From NCBI RefSeq assembly GCF_002101785.1, contig NZ_LQPJ01000136.1:1-64000 (forward strand): a stretch of 64,000 bases of DNA. The letters run 5' to 3'. The notes under the pieces are model-generated. The model did not search any database and was not told where the DNA came from. It saw only the letters and a list, made by a program, of their open reading frames with translations. Source of the stretch: Mycobacterium palustre (GTDB taxonomy: Bacteria > Actinomycetota > Actinomycetes > Mycobacteriales > Mycobacteriaceae). Position numbers and translations under genes: made by a program. Position 1 is the stretch's first letter. Every line of letters starts with the position of its first letter. Shown here piece after piece: positions 18,261 to 27,141 of the stretch.

Positions 18261-19118
18261 CTATTTCAGGTCGGCGGCGACGCGCTCCAACGCGGCCAGG
18301 TGATCATCGACGGTCGCCAGGCCCGCCTTCATGGTGTTGACCGACAGATGGGTGGCCCCGGCGGCCTTCCAGGCGGCGATGTCGGCGGCCGCCTTGTCCG
18401 GATCACCGGTCCAGCTGATGCGCCCTTCCATCCCCAAGGTACCGGCGTCCCGGCCCGCAGCCTCCGCCGCGCGCTGCACCTGCGTGCGCGCATGGTCGAG
18501 GCCCGGTCCGGGCTCCACCATGGGGAACCAGCCGTCGCCGAGCCGCCCGGCGCGTTCGTAGGCGCGGTCCGAAGCCGCACCGAACCACACCGGGATGGGC
18601 CGCTGGACGGGCATCGGGGCCAGGCCCGCACCGGTCACGGTGTGGTACTTGCCGTTGAAGGTGACCGACGGTTCGGTCCACAGCTTGCGCATGACCTCGA
18701 CCTGCTCCTCCGAGCGCCTGCCGCGGTTGGTGAACGTCTCGCCGAGGGCCTCGTACTCGACGGCGTTCCAACCCAGCCCGACGCCGAGCCGAAACCGCCC
18801 GCCGGTGAGCAGATCCACCTCCGCGGCCTGCTTGGCCACCAGCACCGCCTGCCGCTGCGGCAAAATGATGACGCCGGTGACCAGTTCGAGTGAGGTCACC
18901 GCGGCCAGGTAACCGAACATGACGAACGGCTCATGAAACGTCGAGCCGATGTCGTAGAAGCCTTGCCAGCCCCGGTGCACCGCCGGGTCGGCGCCCACTA
19001 CATGGTCGTAGGCGAGGATGTGGGTGAACCCGAGTTCTTCGACACGCCGGCCATACGCGCGTACGGCTCCTGGATCGCCGCCAAGCTCGGTCTGCGGAAA
19101 CACGACACCAATGCGCAC
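18261..19118 (-). CDS. LLM-class F420-dependent oxidoreductase
   Basis: 285 residues, the usual length. It starts at GTG giving VRIGVVFPQTELGGDPGAVR, the conserved opening of TIGR03619-type LLM proteins. Other family marks are HILAYDHVVGADP, HEPFVMFGYLAAVT, GRFRLGVGLGWNAVEYEALG and PIPVWFGAASDRAYERAGRLGDGW. Likely F420H2-using reductase or dehydrogenase of unknown substrate. It converges with the hemolysin III gene and diverges from the 2-hydroxyacid dehydrogenase gene. Confidence 0.88.
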   Translation of the reverse strand: MRIGVVFPQTELGGDPGAVRAYGRRVEELGFTHILAYDHVVGADPAVHRGWQGFYDIGSTFHEPFVMFGYLAAVTSLELVTGVIILPQRQAVLVAKQAAEVDLLTGGRFRLGVGLGWNAVEYEALGETFTNRGRRSEEQVEVMRKLWTEPSVTFNGKYHTVTGAGLAPMPVQRPIPVWFGAASDRAYERAGRLGDGWFPMVEPGPGLDHARTQVQRAAEAAGRDAGTLGMEGRISWTGDPDKAAADIAAWKAAGATHLSVNTMKAGLATVDDHLAALERVAADLK

Positions 19119-19223
19119 CCCGCATTCAACCGCGCGGCCCGGCCATTGCTTCCCTTGTACCGCCCGGCTTTTGACTGAAAGGCCATCGCGACACCGTCGC
19201 GGTGGGCAGGAGATGATGGACGC

Positions 19224-20204
19224 GTGACGGGAGCGAAGACCGACGCCGTGCTGCGGATCGGCAACCTGGAACCCACTTTCGCCGCAGAGCTGGCCGCGCG
19301 GTACGACATCCCCGCGCTTCCCGACGGTCCCCAGCGCGCCGCCTTCCTCGCCGAGCACGCTGCCGACGTTCGCGTGGTGGTGACCTCGGGCCACCCGGGC
19401 GTCGACGCCACGACCATCGCCGCGTTGCCGAACCTGGAGGCGATCGTCAACAGCGGGGCCGGGGTGGACGCCATCGACGTGGAAGCGGCGAAGCGCCGCG
19501 GTATCGGCGTGAGCAACACCCCCGACGTGCTGTCGGACACCGTGGCCGACACGGCCCTCGGCCTGATCCTGATGACCCTGCGCCGCTTCGGCGCCGCCGA
19601 CCGCTACGTGCGGGAGGGTCGCTGGGCCCGCGACGGCCAGTTCCCTTACGCCAGGGACGTCAGCGGCCTCCAGGTCGGCATCCTCGGGCTGGGCCGCATC
19701 GGTTCGGCGATCGCCACCAGGCTGCTCGGCTTCGACTGTGCCATCGCGTATCACAACCGTCATCGGATCGACGGATCGCCGTACCGCTACGCGCAGTCCC
19801 CTGCGGAGTTGGCCGAATCGGTCGATGTGCTGGTGGTCGCCACGACGGGCGACCACCGGAATCACAAGCTGGTCGACCGCGCCGTCCTCGAGGCACTGGG
19901 CCCCGACGGTTACCTGATCAACATCGCGCGGGGCAGCGTCGTGGACCAGGAGGCGCTGGTGGAGCTGCTGGCGGGCGGCGCGCTGGCCGGAGCGGGACTC
20001 GACGTGTTCGTCGACGAGCCGCATGTGCCGGCAGAACTGCTCGCGTTGGACAACGTGGTGCTGTTCCCGCACATCGGCAGCGCAACCGCTAGGACCCGCC
20101 GGGCGATGGCGCTGCTGGCGATCCGCAACCTGGACAGCTACCTCGACAGCGGCGAGCTGGTGACACCCGTTGTCCGGCCGCGCCGGTCACACCCGTTCGG
20201 GTAG
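19224..20204 (+). CDS. D-isomer-specific 2-hydroxyacid dehydrogenase
   Basis: 326 residues. The NAD(P)-binding motif VGILGLGRIGSAIATRL lies near residue 152. The catalytic set is present: Arg in NIARGSVVD, Glu in DVFVDEP and His in FPHIGSATARTRRAM. These enzymes reduce 2-keto acids (glyoxylate, hydroxypyruvate, pyruvate analogues) to D-hydroxy acids; length and sequence are closest to glyoxylate/hydroxypyruvate reductases. GTG start. Physiological substrate not determinable. Confidence 0.9.
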   Translation: MTGAKTDAVLRIGNLEPTFAAELAARYDIPALPDGPQRAAFLAEHAADVRVVVTSGHPGVDATTIAALPNLEAIVNSGAGVDAIDVEAAKRRGIGVSNTPDVLSDTVADTALGLILMTLRRFGAADRYVREGRWARDGQFPYARDVSGLQVGILGLGRIGSAIATRLLGFDCAIAYHNRHRIDGSPYRYAQSPAELAESVDVLVVATTGDHRNHKLVDRAVLEALGPDGYLINIARGSVVDQEALVELLAGGALAGAGLDVFVDEPHVPAELLALDNVVLFPHIGSATARTRRAMALLAIRNLDSYLDSGELVTPVVRPRRSHPFG

Positions 20205-20355
20205 CCGCGTACACCATTGCGTAACTCATTGTCGAACTCTTGTTGACCAACGAGATACATCGCTATGGGGGAGCCCCACGGCGGCAGTAGGCTCGCCCCG
20301 TCATCCAGTGTCGCCTCGTTGGGAGGCGGCACGTGACCTTTTCCTGAGGAGAACC

Positions 20356-20484
20356 ATGTCGATGAATGGTGGCGGTGCTGGCGGTGGTCGGTTGTTCGGC
20401 GGTGGCGCGGGCGGCGGCAAAGCGGTGGGCGGCGGTGCCGGCGGCGGCCGCGCGGTTGGTGGCGGCGCCGGCGGCGGTCGCTGA
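20356..20484 (+). CDS. glycine-repeat microprotein
   Basis: 42 residues starting MSMNGGGAGGGRLFGGG. After the first twelve residues it consists of three near-identical ten-residue units ending in GGGAGGGR/K, separated by LF or AV. TGAGGAGAACC just upstream is a strong ribosome site, and the repeat unit structure at the protein level argues against a random frame. It is positively charged (Arg/Lys at each repeat end). No known family; it could be a surface or nucleic-acid-binding peptide. Confidence 0.6.
   Translation: MSMNGGGAGGGRLFGGGAGGGKAVGGGAGGGRAVGGGAGGGR
20359..20481 (+). repeat. short tandem repeats encoding GGGAGGGR units
   Basis: A GGTGGCGCCGGCGGCGGTCG-like unit of about 30 bp recurs four times with decay at third codon positions. 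Preservation of the amino-acid pattern while synonymous positions vary suggests protein-level selection. Confidence 0.6.
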
Positions 20485-20559
20485 CCCGACCCTAAGGTCG
20501 CTCTGAACGTCGCTGCCGCGCAACGACGTTGGAACGCTGATTGGATATGCCTGGCCGGG

Positions 20560-21102
20560 TCAGATGATCCGGCCGGGCGGTCCGTCGGGACCTTCGGCGC
20601 CGAGCAGGTCGAGCTGCATCCAGGCGACGTCGTGCCAGCTGTCGTGCTTCCATTCGACCCGGCGGTACAGGCCGGCATCGACGAAACCGAAGGATCGATG
20701 AAATTCATTGCTCGCCTCGTTGGGCTGGGTGATGCCGGCGAACGCTCGGCGGTAGCCCCGCTCGGCGAGCCGGCGCAGTAGCCGCGAGTACAGGGCGCGC
20801 CCGCAGCCGGCGCGGTGATGGTCGACGTGCACGTAAATCCCGGTCTCGGCCGACCATCGGAAAGACGGCAGGCGAATCAGCGCGTGCGCGTAGGCGAACC
20901 CGATGACCCGCCCGCCTCGCTCCACGACGAGCCATTCGTGGGCTTCACGGGCGGCGCCGATGCGCGCGGCCATCTCGTCTGCGCTCGGCACGTCGACCTC
21001 CCAACTGATCGCCGTGTCCTCGACGTAGGGCCGGTAAATCGCCACGCATGCCGCAGCGTCGTCTGCCGCCGCCGGCCGCACCACGTCGATGTCCGCTCGC
21101 AT
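20560..21102 (-). CDS. GNAT N-acetyltransferase (phosphinothricin-acetyltransferase-like)
   Basis: 180 residues. IYRPYVEDTAISWEVDVPSADEMAARI is the characteristic opening of the Pat/Bar/MddA group, and HVDHHRAGCGRALYSRLLRRLAERGYRRAFAGITQPNEAS contains the acetyl-CoA loop. ATG start. Members acetylate L-phosphinothricin, methionine sulfone/sulfoximine or related amines; in soil mycobacteria the natural substrate is unknown. Stands alone between the microprotein and the acyl-CoA dehydrogenase. Confidence 0.88.
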   Translation of the reverse strand: MRADIDVVRPAAADDAAACVAIYRPYVEDTAISWEVDVPSADEMAARIGAAREAHEWLVVERGGRVIGFAYAHALIRLPSFRWSAETGIYVHVDHHRAGCGRALYSRLLRRLAERGYRRAFAGITQPNEASNEFHRSFGFVDAGLYRRVEWKHDSWHDVAWMQLDLLGAEGPDGPPGRII

Positions 21103-21241
21103 GACAGCAGTCTTGTCCGTGGTTCAAATCAGCGCGACCTAAACGCGCCGCCTCGCTTTGATCCAACGGCCGACGGAATCGGACGGTGTCGGATGATGTA
21201 GTCCTGTAGGCACAGTCCGGGCCGAGGAACGGAGACTCAAA

Positions 21242-22525
21242 GTGGCGTGGGACTTCTCGACCGAACCGGATTTCCAGGAGAAGCTCGACTGGGTTGAGGC
21301 GTTCTGCCGGGAGGAGATCGAGCCCCTCGAGTACGTCTTTCCCTACGCGGTCCGCTCGCCCGACCCGACCGTCAAGGCCTACGTCCGCGGCCTGCAGCAA
21401 CAAATCAAGGACCAGGGCCTCTGGGCGATCTTCCTCGACAAGGAACTGGGCGGCCCCGGGTTCGGGCAGCTCAAGCTGGCGCTGCTGAACGAGGTGATCG
21501 GCCGCTACCCGTCGGCGCCGCAGGTGTTCGGCGCGGCCGCCCCCGATACCGGCAACATCGAGATGCTCGCGGCCTACGGCACCGAGGAGCAGAAGGAGCG
21601 TTGGCTGCGGCCGCTACTGAACCAGGACATCTTCTCGGCGTACTCGATGACCGAACCGCAGGGCGGGTCCGACCCCAACCTCTTCCGGACCCGCGCAGTG
21701 CGGGACGGCGATGAGTGGGTCATCAACGGCGAGAAATGGTTCACCTCGGCCGGCCGGGTGGCAGACATCCTCTTCGTGATGTGCACCAACGGCATGTTCG
21801 TCGTCCCACGGAAAACGCCCGGCGTGGAAATCCAACCGGAGCCGCGCAACCACAATCACATCATCTACCGCGACGTGCGGGTTCCGCTCGACCACTTGCT
21901 CGGTCCGGAGGACGGGGCGAAAACGCTGGCCCAGCGCCGCCTGGGCGGCGGACGCATCCACCACGCGATGCGCACCATCGCCCAATGCAAGCTGGCCTTC
22001 GACATGATGTGCGAGCGGGCGCTGTCGCGCGAGTCGCACGGCAAAGTCATCGCCGAACATCAGATGGTGCAGGAGAAGATCGCCGATTCGTACGCCGCGA
22101 TCCGCATGCTGCGGCTGCTGGTGCTCGAAACCGCTTGGAAAATCGACAATTCCAGCACCAAGGACGCCCGCACCGACATCGCGACGGTCAAGTTCACAAT
22201 GGCCAAGGTGCTGCGGGAGGTATCGTTCAACGCCCTGCACATCCTGGGGTCGCTCGGCACGACGGATCTGACCCCGTTGCAGGCGATGTACGCGGGTGCG
22301 CCGACGATGGGGCTCGCCGACGGCGCCGACGAGGTGCACAAGGCCACCGTGGCGCGCCGCGTGCTTCGTGACTACCGCCCTCAGGAGCACCCGTACTGGC
22401 CGACGGAGTACATCCCCGCCAAGCGCGAGGCGGCCTGGGCGAAGTTTGAACCGAAATTTTCGGCGGACCCGAACCTGCGCGCAGCGGCGGAGAACTACAA
22501 GAAGTACTTCGCCAACCGTCGGTGA
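21242..22525 (+). CDS. acyl-CoA dehydrogenase
   Basis: 427 residues, GTG start. N-terminal helical domain, then the beta-domain signature AYSMTEPQGGSDPNLFRTRAV and EWVINGEKWFTSAGRVADILFVM, and a C-terminal helical domain. LGGGRIHHAMRTIAQCKLAFDMM and MGLADGADEVHKATVARR fit the ACAD10/11-like or long-chain dehydrogenase branch, in which the catalytic base is the acidic residue in the DGADEVH region. The enzyme performs FAD-dependent alpha-beta dehydrogenation of acyl-CoA in beta-oxidation or branched-chain catabolism. Confidence 0.9.
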   Translation: MAWDFSTEPDFQEKLDWVEAFCREEIEPLEYVFPYAVRSPDPTVKAYVRGLQQQIKDQGLWAIFLDKELGGPGFGQLKLALLNEVIGRYPSAPQVFGAAAPDTGNIEMLAAYGTEEQKERWLRPLLNQDIFSAYSMTEPQGGSDPNLFRTRAVRDGDEWVINGEKWFTSAGRVADILFVMCTNGMFVVPRKTPGVEIQPEPRNHNHIIYRDVRVPLDHLLGPEDGAKTLAQRRLGGGRIHHAMRTIAQCKLAFDMMCERALSRESHGKVIAEHQMVQEKIADSYAAIRMLRLLVLETAWKIDNSSTKDARTDIATVKFTMAKVLREVSFNALHILGSLGTTDLTPLQAMYAGAPTMGLADGADEVHKATVARRVLRDYRPQEHPYWPTEYIPAKREAAWAKFEPKFSADPNLRAAAENYKKYFANRR

Positions 22526-22561
22526 CCCGCGTCCCGCCACGATCATTGACGCAGTGCGATT

Positions 22562-23086
22562 GTGGGCGCGCACGTCCGTGTCCAAAGCGAGACGGCCGAA
22601 CACGTTAGCGACCCCACCGCGACCGGGTATGCCGCCTTCATGCCTGCCGAAGCACCGATGGCCGCCGGAGCCGCCCAGCTGACCTGCGCCGGCGTCGCCG
22701 ACGCCGCGACCGCGTCGGAGCTGCGTCGCGTCCTGCAGCGGTGGCTCGAAGAGGTGACCGAAGCGCCCGCCGACATTCGCGAGGACATCGCCCTGTGCGC
22801 CAACGAAGCGCTGGCCAATTGCGTGGAGCACGCCTACCGCACCCACCGCACGGTCGGCACGATGAGGCTTCAGGCCAGCCACGACCCGGCCGCCCAGTCG
22901 ATCAGCGTGTGCGTCAGCGACCGCGGAACCTGGCATCGGCCGTCGCCCGGTAGGCCCTCCGACCCGATGGCCTCGCGCGGCATCATGCTGATGCACGCGC
23001 TCGCCGACCACTGCACCATCAACGCGCGCCCGGACGGCACCACGGTGTGTCTGGACTACGCCGCTCGCCCCGATCGGCCGGGGTGA
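22562..23086 (+). CDS. RsbW-like anti-sigma factor / serine kinase (GHKL ATPase)
   Basis: 174 residues. DIALCANEALANCVEHAYRTHRTVG is the N-box of HATPase_c domains and SVCVSDRGTWHRPS the G1-like box; DPMASRGIMLMHALADHCTI completes the ATP lid. Such stand-alone GHKL proteins bind or phosphorylate anti-anti-sigma proteins to control an alternative sigma factor. No sigma factor or STAS gene is adjacent; the only STAS gene in the window is 39 kb away. The start is uncertain: GTG 22562, ATG 22640 or ATG 22658. Confidence 0.8.
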   Translation: MGAHVRVQSETAEHVSDPTATGYAAFMPAEAPMAAGAAQLTCAGVADAATASELRRVLQRWLEEVTEAPADIREDIALCANEALANCVEHAYRTHRTVGTMRLQASHDPAAQSISVCVSDRGTWHRPSPGRPSDPMASRGIMLMHALADHCTINARPDGTTVCLDYAARPDRPG

Positions 23087-23090
23087 CACC

Positions 23091-24431
23091 TCACACGCCG
23101 ACTGCGCGCTCGAGGTCCTTCAGCGACGTCTCCAGGTGGCCCAGCATCCGCTGCAGGTGCGGGACGCTGCGACGGCAACCGACGATCCCGAAGTCGAGGT
23201 TGTTGGCGTTGCCGGTCACGGTGATGTTGACCGCCTGGCCCTCCAGCGCGATGGACAGCGGGTAGTTGCCGTCCAGGCGCGCGCCGCGCCAGTACAGCGG
23301 CTCGGACCGGCCGGCGGAGACGTTCGAGATGACGATGTTGAACGGCGGCGCCGCGGTCGACAGGTAGCCGGGGATCAGCCCCAAGAAAAGCCCGCCGATG
23401 TTGAACGCCGACGAGGCCAGCTGTTGAACCGGCGGCAGCTGCTGGAAGATCTCCTTGGTGTCGCGGATCGAGGTGCTGATGATCTCGAGCCGCTTCGCCG
23501 GGTCGTCGAGGTCGGTCGCCAGGTTGCACAGGAAGGTGCCGACCAGGTTGCCGCCGCCGTCGTCGTCGCTCTTGCGGAGGTTGACCGGCACCATCGCGGT
23601 CAGCGGGGCTTCCGGCAGGGCGTTCTGCTCGATCAGGTAGGCCCGCAGCGCTCCGGACGACATGGCGAGCACCACGTCGTTGACCGTCATCCCGGCCGCC
23701 GACTTGACCGCCTTGACGCGGTCCAGCGACCACGACTGGGCGGCCACCCGCCGGGCCCCGCCGATCCGGACGTTGAACATAGTGCGCGGCGCCCGAAACG
23801 GCAGGGTCAGCTGTTGTTCGAGCAGCGCGGCCCGCGCCAGCTTCAGCGTGGACGGTGCCATCGCGAGCGCCGATCCCGCCGTGCGGCCGACCCGGCCGAA
23901 CAGCGACGGGCCCTTGCGCGGGCCGAGGCTCCACGGAACCCGCACCTCGTCGTCATCGGGGTCGGACGTGAAGGCGCGTTGCATCAGCCGCAGCGCCGAG
24001 ACCCCGTCCATGAGGGAGTGATGGTATTTCGTGTAGACCGCATACCGCCCGTCCTGCAGGCCCTCCACGAGGTGGGCTTCCCACAGCGGGCGGTGCCGGT
24101 CCAGCAGGCTGCCGTGTAAGCGGGAAGCCAGTTCGAGCAGGTCCCGCACGCGCCCGGGCTCGGGCAGCGCCGAGCGGCGCAGGTGGTAGTCGAGTTCGAC
24201 GTCCTTGTCGAACGACCACGCGACGTTGGTGACGCCGCCGAAGAAGGCGGGGTGCTTGCGAAACGACGGTTGCACGTCGGTGCACTCGAGCATCGCCTGG
24301 TAGGAGTCGCGGACGAAATGTGGCCCCGCGTCCTCGGGAGGCTCGAACAGTTGCAGCGATCCCACGTGCATCGGGTGTTCGCGTGACTCCCCGACGAGGA
24401 ACAGCGCATCCGTCGGCGATATCGGTTCCAT
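23091..24431 (-). CDS. wax ester synthase / diacylglycerol acyltransferase (WS/DGAT)
   Basis: 446 residues. It starts at MEPISPTDALFLVGES, the conserved opening of mycobacterial Tgs proteins, and carries the catalytic HHSLMDG (residues 137-143, equivalent to HHxxxDG). Further marks are MTVNDVVLAMSSGALRAYL, VPVNLRK and the C-terminal NIVISNVSAG. The enzyme transfers acyl-CoA to diacylglycerol or fatty alcohols to make storage lipid at the membrane or lipid-droplet surface. It diverges from the mycolate methyltransferase gene with about 220 bp between. Confidence 0.9.
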   Translation of the reverse strand: MEPISPTDALFLVGESREHPMHVGSLQLFEPPEDAGPHFVRDSYQAMLECTDVQPSFRKHPAFFGGVTNVAWSFDKDVELDYHLRRSALPEPGRVRDLLELASRLHGSLLDRHRPLWEAHLVEGLQDGRYAVYTKYHHSLMDGVSALRLMQRAFTSDPDDDEVRVPWSLGPRKGPSLFGRVGRTAGSALAMAPSTLKLARAALLEQQLTLPFRAPRTMFNVRIGGARRVAAQSWSLDRVKAVKSAAGMTVNDVVLAMSSGALRAYLIEQNALPEAPLTAMVPVNLRKSDDDGGGNLVGTFLCNLATDLDDPAKRLEIISTSIRDTKEIFQQLPPVQQLASSAFNIGGLFLGLIPGYLSTAAPPFNIVISNVSAGRSEPLYWRGARLDGNYPLSIALEGQAVNITVTGNANNLDFGIVGCRRSVPHLQRMLGHLETSLKDLERAVGV

Positions 24432-24651
24432 GGCATCGCCCCTTGTTCGTCGCGGCCGTGTCGTTTGGCCGACACGGCTCCTATCTCCCTTTAGCCACAG
24501 CGGGGGCCCGCTACACGCGAAAGAACGCCCCGAATTCGGCAGCGGCCGGCTGGGGCCGCTGACCGGCCGATACACTGGTGGGCCATCAAGTATCGAGCGG
24601 TTTTGATCACACGCCGCTGAGCCCGTGAAAGCCAACGTCAGAGGTAGTGCC

Positions 24652-25536
24652 GTGCCCGAAAACCGCAGCGAAACCGTCAGCTTGGAGCCGCATTTCGACG
24701 ACGTTCAGGCGCACTACGACCTCTCCGACGAGTTCTTCAAGCTTTTCCTGGACCCGACCCGCACCTATAGCTGCGCCTACTTTGACCGCGACGACATGAC
24801 GCTGGAAGAGGCGCAGATCGCCAAGATCGACCTGTCGCTGGGCAAGCTCGGGCTACAACCCGGCATGACGCTGCTGGACATCGGCTGCGGGTGGGGCACC
24901 ACGATCGTGCGCGCGCTCGAGCGCTACGACGTCAACGTCGTCGGGCTGACGCTGAGCCGCAACCAGCAGGCGCACGTCCGGCAACGTCTCGAGCAGCACC
25001 CGTCGCCGCGAAGCAAGCGCGTGCTGTTGCGGGGCTGGGAGCAGTTCGGCGAGAAAGTCGACCGCATCGTGTCGATCGGCGCCTTCGAGCACTTCGGGCG
25101 CGACCGCTACGACGACTTCTTCAAGATGGCTTACCAGGCGCTGCCGGCCGACGGAATCATGTTGCTGCACACCATCATCAAGCCCAGCGGCGAGGAATTC
25201 GCCGAGCGCGGGCTGCCCATAACCATGACCAAGATCCGGTTCATGAAATTCATCATGGACGAGATCTTCCCGGGCGGGGACCTGCCCAACGCCAGGTCCG
25301 TGCAGGAGCACGCCGCGCGGGCGGGCTTCACCGTCGAGCGCGTCCAGCAGCTGCGACCGCATTACGCCCGCACCCTGGACACCTGGGCCGCCGCGCTCGA
25401 GTCACGGCGCGACGAGGCCATCGCGATTCAGTCCCAGGAGGTCTACGACCGGTACATGAAGTATCTGACCGGTTGCGCCGACCTGTTCCGCGAGGGCTAC
25501 ACCGACGTCGCGCAATTCACCCTGGCCAAGGGCTGA
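24652..25536 (+). CDS. cyclopropane mycolic acid synthase / mycolic acid methyltransferase (CmaA/PcaA family)
   Basis: 294 residues. PHFDDVQAHYDLSDEFFKLFLDPTRTYSCAYFDRDDMTLEEAQIAKIDL is almost family consensus, with the SAM-binding LDIGCGWG at residues 75-82, VGLTLSRNQ, and the closing YMKYLTGCADLFREGYTDVAQFTLAK. These enzymes modify double bonds of meromycolic chains bound to AcpM to give cyclopropane rings or methyl branches. By eye it is closest to PcaA/CmaA1, but paralogues are too similar to name a specific reaction. I use the GTG start preceded by AGAGGTAG; the ORF opens nine codons earlier. Confidence 0.9.
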   Translation: MPENRSETVSLEPHFDDVQAHYDLSDEFFKLFLDPTRTYSCAYFDRDDMTLEEAQIAKIDLSLGKLGLQPGMTLLDIGCGWGTTIVRALERYDVNVVGLTLSRNQQAHVRQRLEQHPSPRSKRVLLRGWEQFGEKVDRIVSIGAFEHFGRDRYDDFFKMAYQALPADGIMLLHTIIKPSGEEFAERGLPITMTKIRFMKFIMDEIFPGGDLPNARSVQEHAARAGFTVERVQQLRPHYARTLDTWAAALESRRDEAIAIQSQEVYDRYMKYLTGCADLFREGYTDVAQFTLAKG

Positions 25537-25677
25537 CGACCCGGCCCTGACCGGCGGCCGGAACGCGCCGCGCTGCGGGCGCGGTTTACCGGCGCATCCC
25601 TGCGGGTAACCACGAGCAACGACCTGATTCGGTACGCGGCGACAGCCGTCGTAGCAAAACCGCAGGGAGGACCTACC

Positions 25678-26196
25678 GTGGGCGCAAAGCACCGCTTGTG
25701 CGAAGCCGGTGAGCAAAGCCGGCCCCCGACGAGTCGGACCGCGCGGCGCAGCATGTCCGGCGTGTCGTTGGCGTGCGAAATCGTTTCGGCCTCGCTGCTG
25801 GGCGTGGCCAGCTTGGCGGGGCTGTTCGCGTACGTCGAGCCCGAAAAGCCAACCGTTGAGGCGACTGTGGGGTCTCCGCCGATCTCGCAGCCGCTGCGTC
25901 AACAGGGCACCGTGGTCGCCGTCTCGGCCGATTCGGTCACCGCGCGCAGCGCCAACGGCTACACCCAGACCTACCTGGTGACCCCGAACACCGCCGTCAT
26001 CTCCCGCGACGGCAGCCAACCCGCTTCCGCCGCTTCGCGTTTCACGGTCAACGAACAGGTGGACATCGTGGGGACGATCCAGGACGGCACGGCGCTGGCC
26101 ACGGCGGTCGCCGACCGCGGCTCGTCCAACGGCGACGGCCCACCGATGGATTACGTTGCGGCGCAACCGGTCAGCGCGGCGCCCGGTCGCGCCTGA
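25678..26196 (+). CDS. single-pass membrane protein with DUF5666-like extracytoplasmic domain
   Basis: 172 residues, GTG start with GCAGGGAGGACC upstream. A single hydrophobic helix (SASLLGVASLAGLFAYV, about residues 36-52) is preceded by basic residues, so the C-terminal part is outside. The outer domain (QQGTVVAVSADSVTARSANGYTQTYLVTPNTAVI through DIVGTIQDGTALATAVAD) has the small beta-barrel pattern of DUF5666-type domains. Function unknown. Confidence 0.65.
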   Translation: MGAKHRLCEAGEQSRPPTSRTARRSMSGVSLACEIVSASLLGVASLAGLFAYVEPEKPTVEATVGSPPISQPLRQQGTVVAVSADSVTARSANGYTQTYLVTPNTAVISRDGSQPASAASRFTVNEQVDIVGTIQDGTALATAVADRGSSNGDGPPMDYVAAQPVSAAPGRA

Positions 26197-26217
26197 GCGC
26201 TGCGGCAGGGGGCCTGG

Positions 26218-27141
26218 CTAGCGACCGCCCAAATGCGCGCTGCCGTCGTGTAGGTCGTCGCGACGCAGGTCCATCGGTGTGACGGCGGGGACGTCGCCGC
26301 CGGCGACGACTGCCCTGGTGATCGGGGTCAGCGCCTGGAACAGCGTTTCCACCTCGTCGTCGCTGAGCGTGTCAAGCCCCGACAGCGCCAGCGCGTCGGT
26401 GTCCGATTCGATGCGGGCCTTCAATTCCCGCCCGGCCGCGGTGAGCGTGCCGTCGCCGTCGAGCAGCCCCCGTTCGGCCAGCCGGCGCTCGTGGTGGCGC
26501 CACGCCGCGTCGTCGTAGTCGCGGGTGCGGGCGATGTAGTCACGCGGGATCCGGCCGGCCGCCGCGTGCAGCACATTGGACTCTCGACCCGAGATGCCGG
26601 CCGCGGCCAGGACGGCCACGTGCGCGTCACCGCGCTGCTCGCGCAACAGCGTCGCCGCGTGCCACAACGCCGCCAGCGGTTCGTCCGGCCAGGGCAGCGC
26701 CAGGTTCGCGGCGAACAACGGTCGCCCGTCCAGCGGCGCCCCGCGCGCCGCCCTGCCCGCCAGTTCGCCTGCCACGGCGACGTTCTCGTCCGCCTCGATG
26801 CCGTAGCGGCGCAGCGCCGCCACCGCGGATTCCTGGCGGGCGCGCAACGCCGCCTCGGGGCCGGCGATCTCCCACGCGGCCGGCAGCGCCTTGGCGACGC
26901 GCTCGGGCGCGAAGTTGTAGAAGATCGCGGCCACCACCTCGCGCGGCACCATGCCCAGCGGCGCCGATCGGGCGGCGAAGTAGCCCATCCAAAAGCCCCG
27001 ATAGCCGAGGCCGTCCAACGCGGCCCGCGCCTCCGGCGCGAAATATGTCACCGCGTGCACCGGCTCGAATCGATCGAAGAAGCGTCGCGCCAAACCCGGT
27101 TCTCGTCGCACGCTGGCAGTTAACCACCCGCCGCGGCTCAC
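26218..27141 (-). CDS. SCO6745-family protein
   Basis: 307 residues. PVHAVTYFAPEARAALDGLGYRGFWMGYFAARSAPLG and the closing region (RHHERRLAERGLLDGDGTLTAAGRELKARIE, a winged-helix-like segment) match the actinobacterial SCO6745 family, function unknown; the C-terminal part resembles MarR-type winged helices. Its GTG start overlaps the hemerythrin stop (GTGA, 4 bp), so the two are translationally coupled. The pair probably belongs to one transcript with the PIG-L gene. Confidence 0.8.
   Translation of the reverse strand: MSRGGWLTASVRREPGLARRFFDRFEPVHAVTYFAPEARAALDGLGYRGFWMGYFAARSAPLGMVPREVVAAIFYNFAPERVAKALPAAWEIAGPEAALRARQESAVAALRRYGIEADENVAVAGELAGRAARGAPLDGRPLFAANLALPWPDEPLAALWHAATLLREQRGDAHVAVLAAAGISGRESNVLHAAAGRIPRDYIARTRDYDDAAWRHHERRLAERGLLDGDGTLTAAGRELKARIESDTDALALSGLDTLSDDEVETLFQALTPITRAVVAGGDVPAVTPMDLRRDDLHDGSAHLGGR

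Noticed and set aside
20359..20481. possible CRISPR or VNTR array
   Set aside because: Units are contiguous, coding and without unique spacers, so it is an in-gene repeat.
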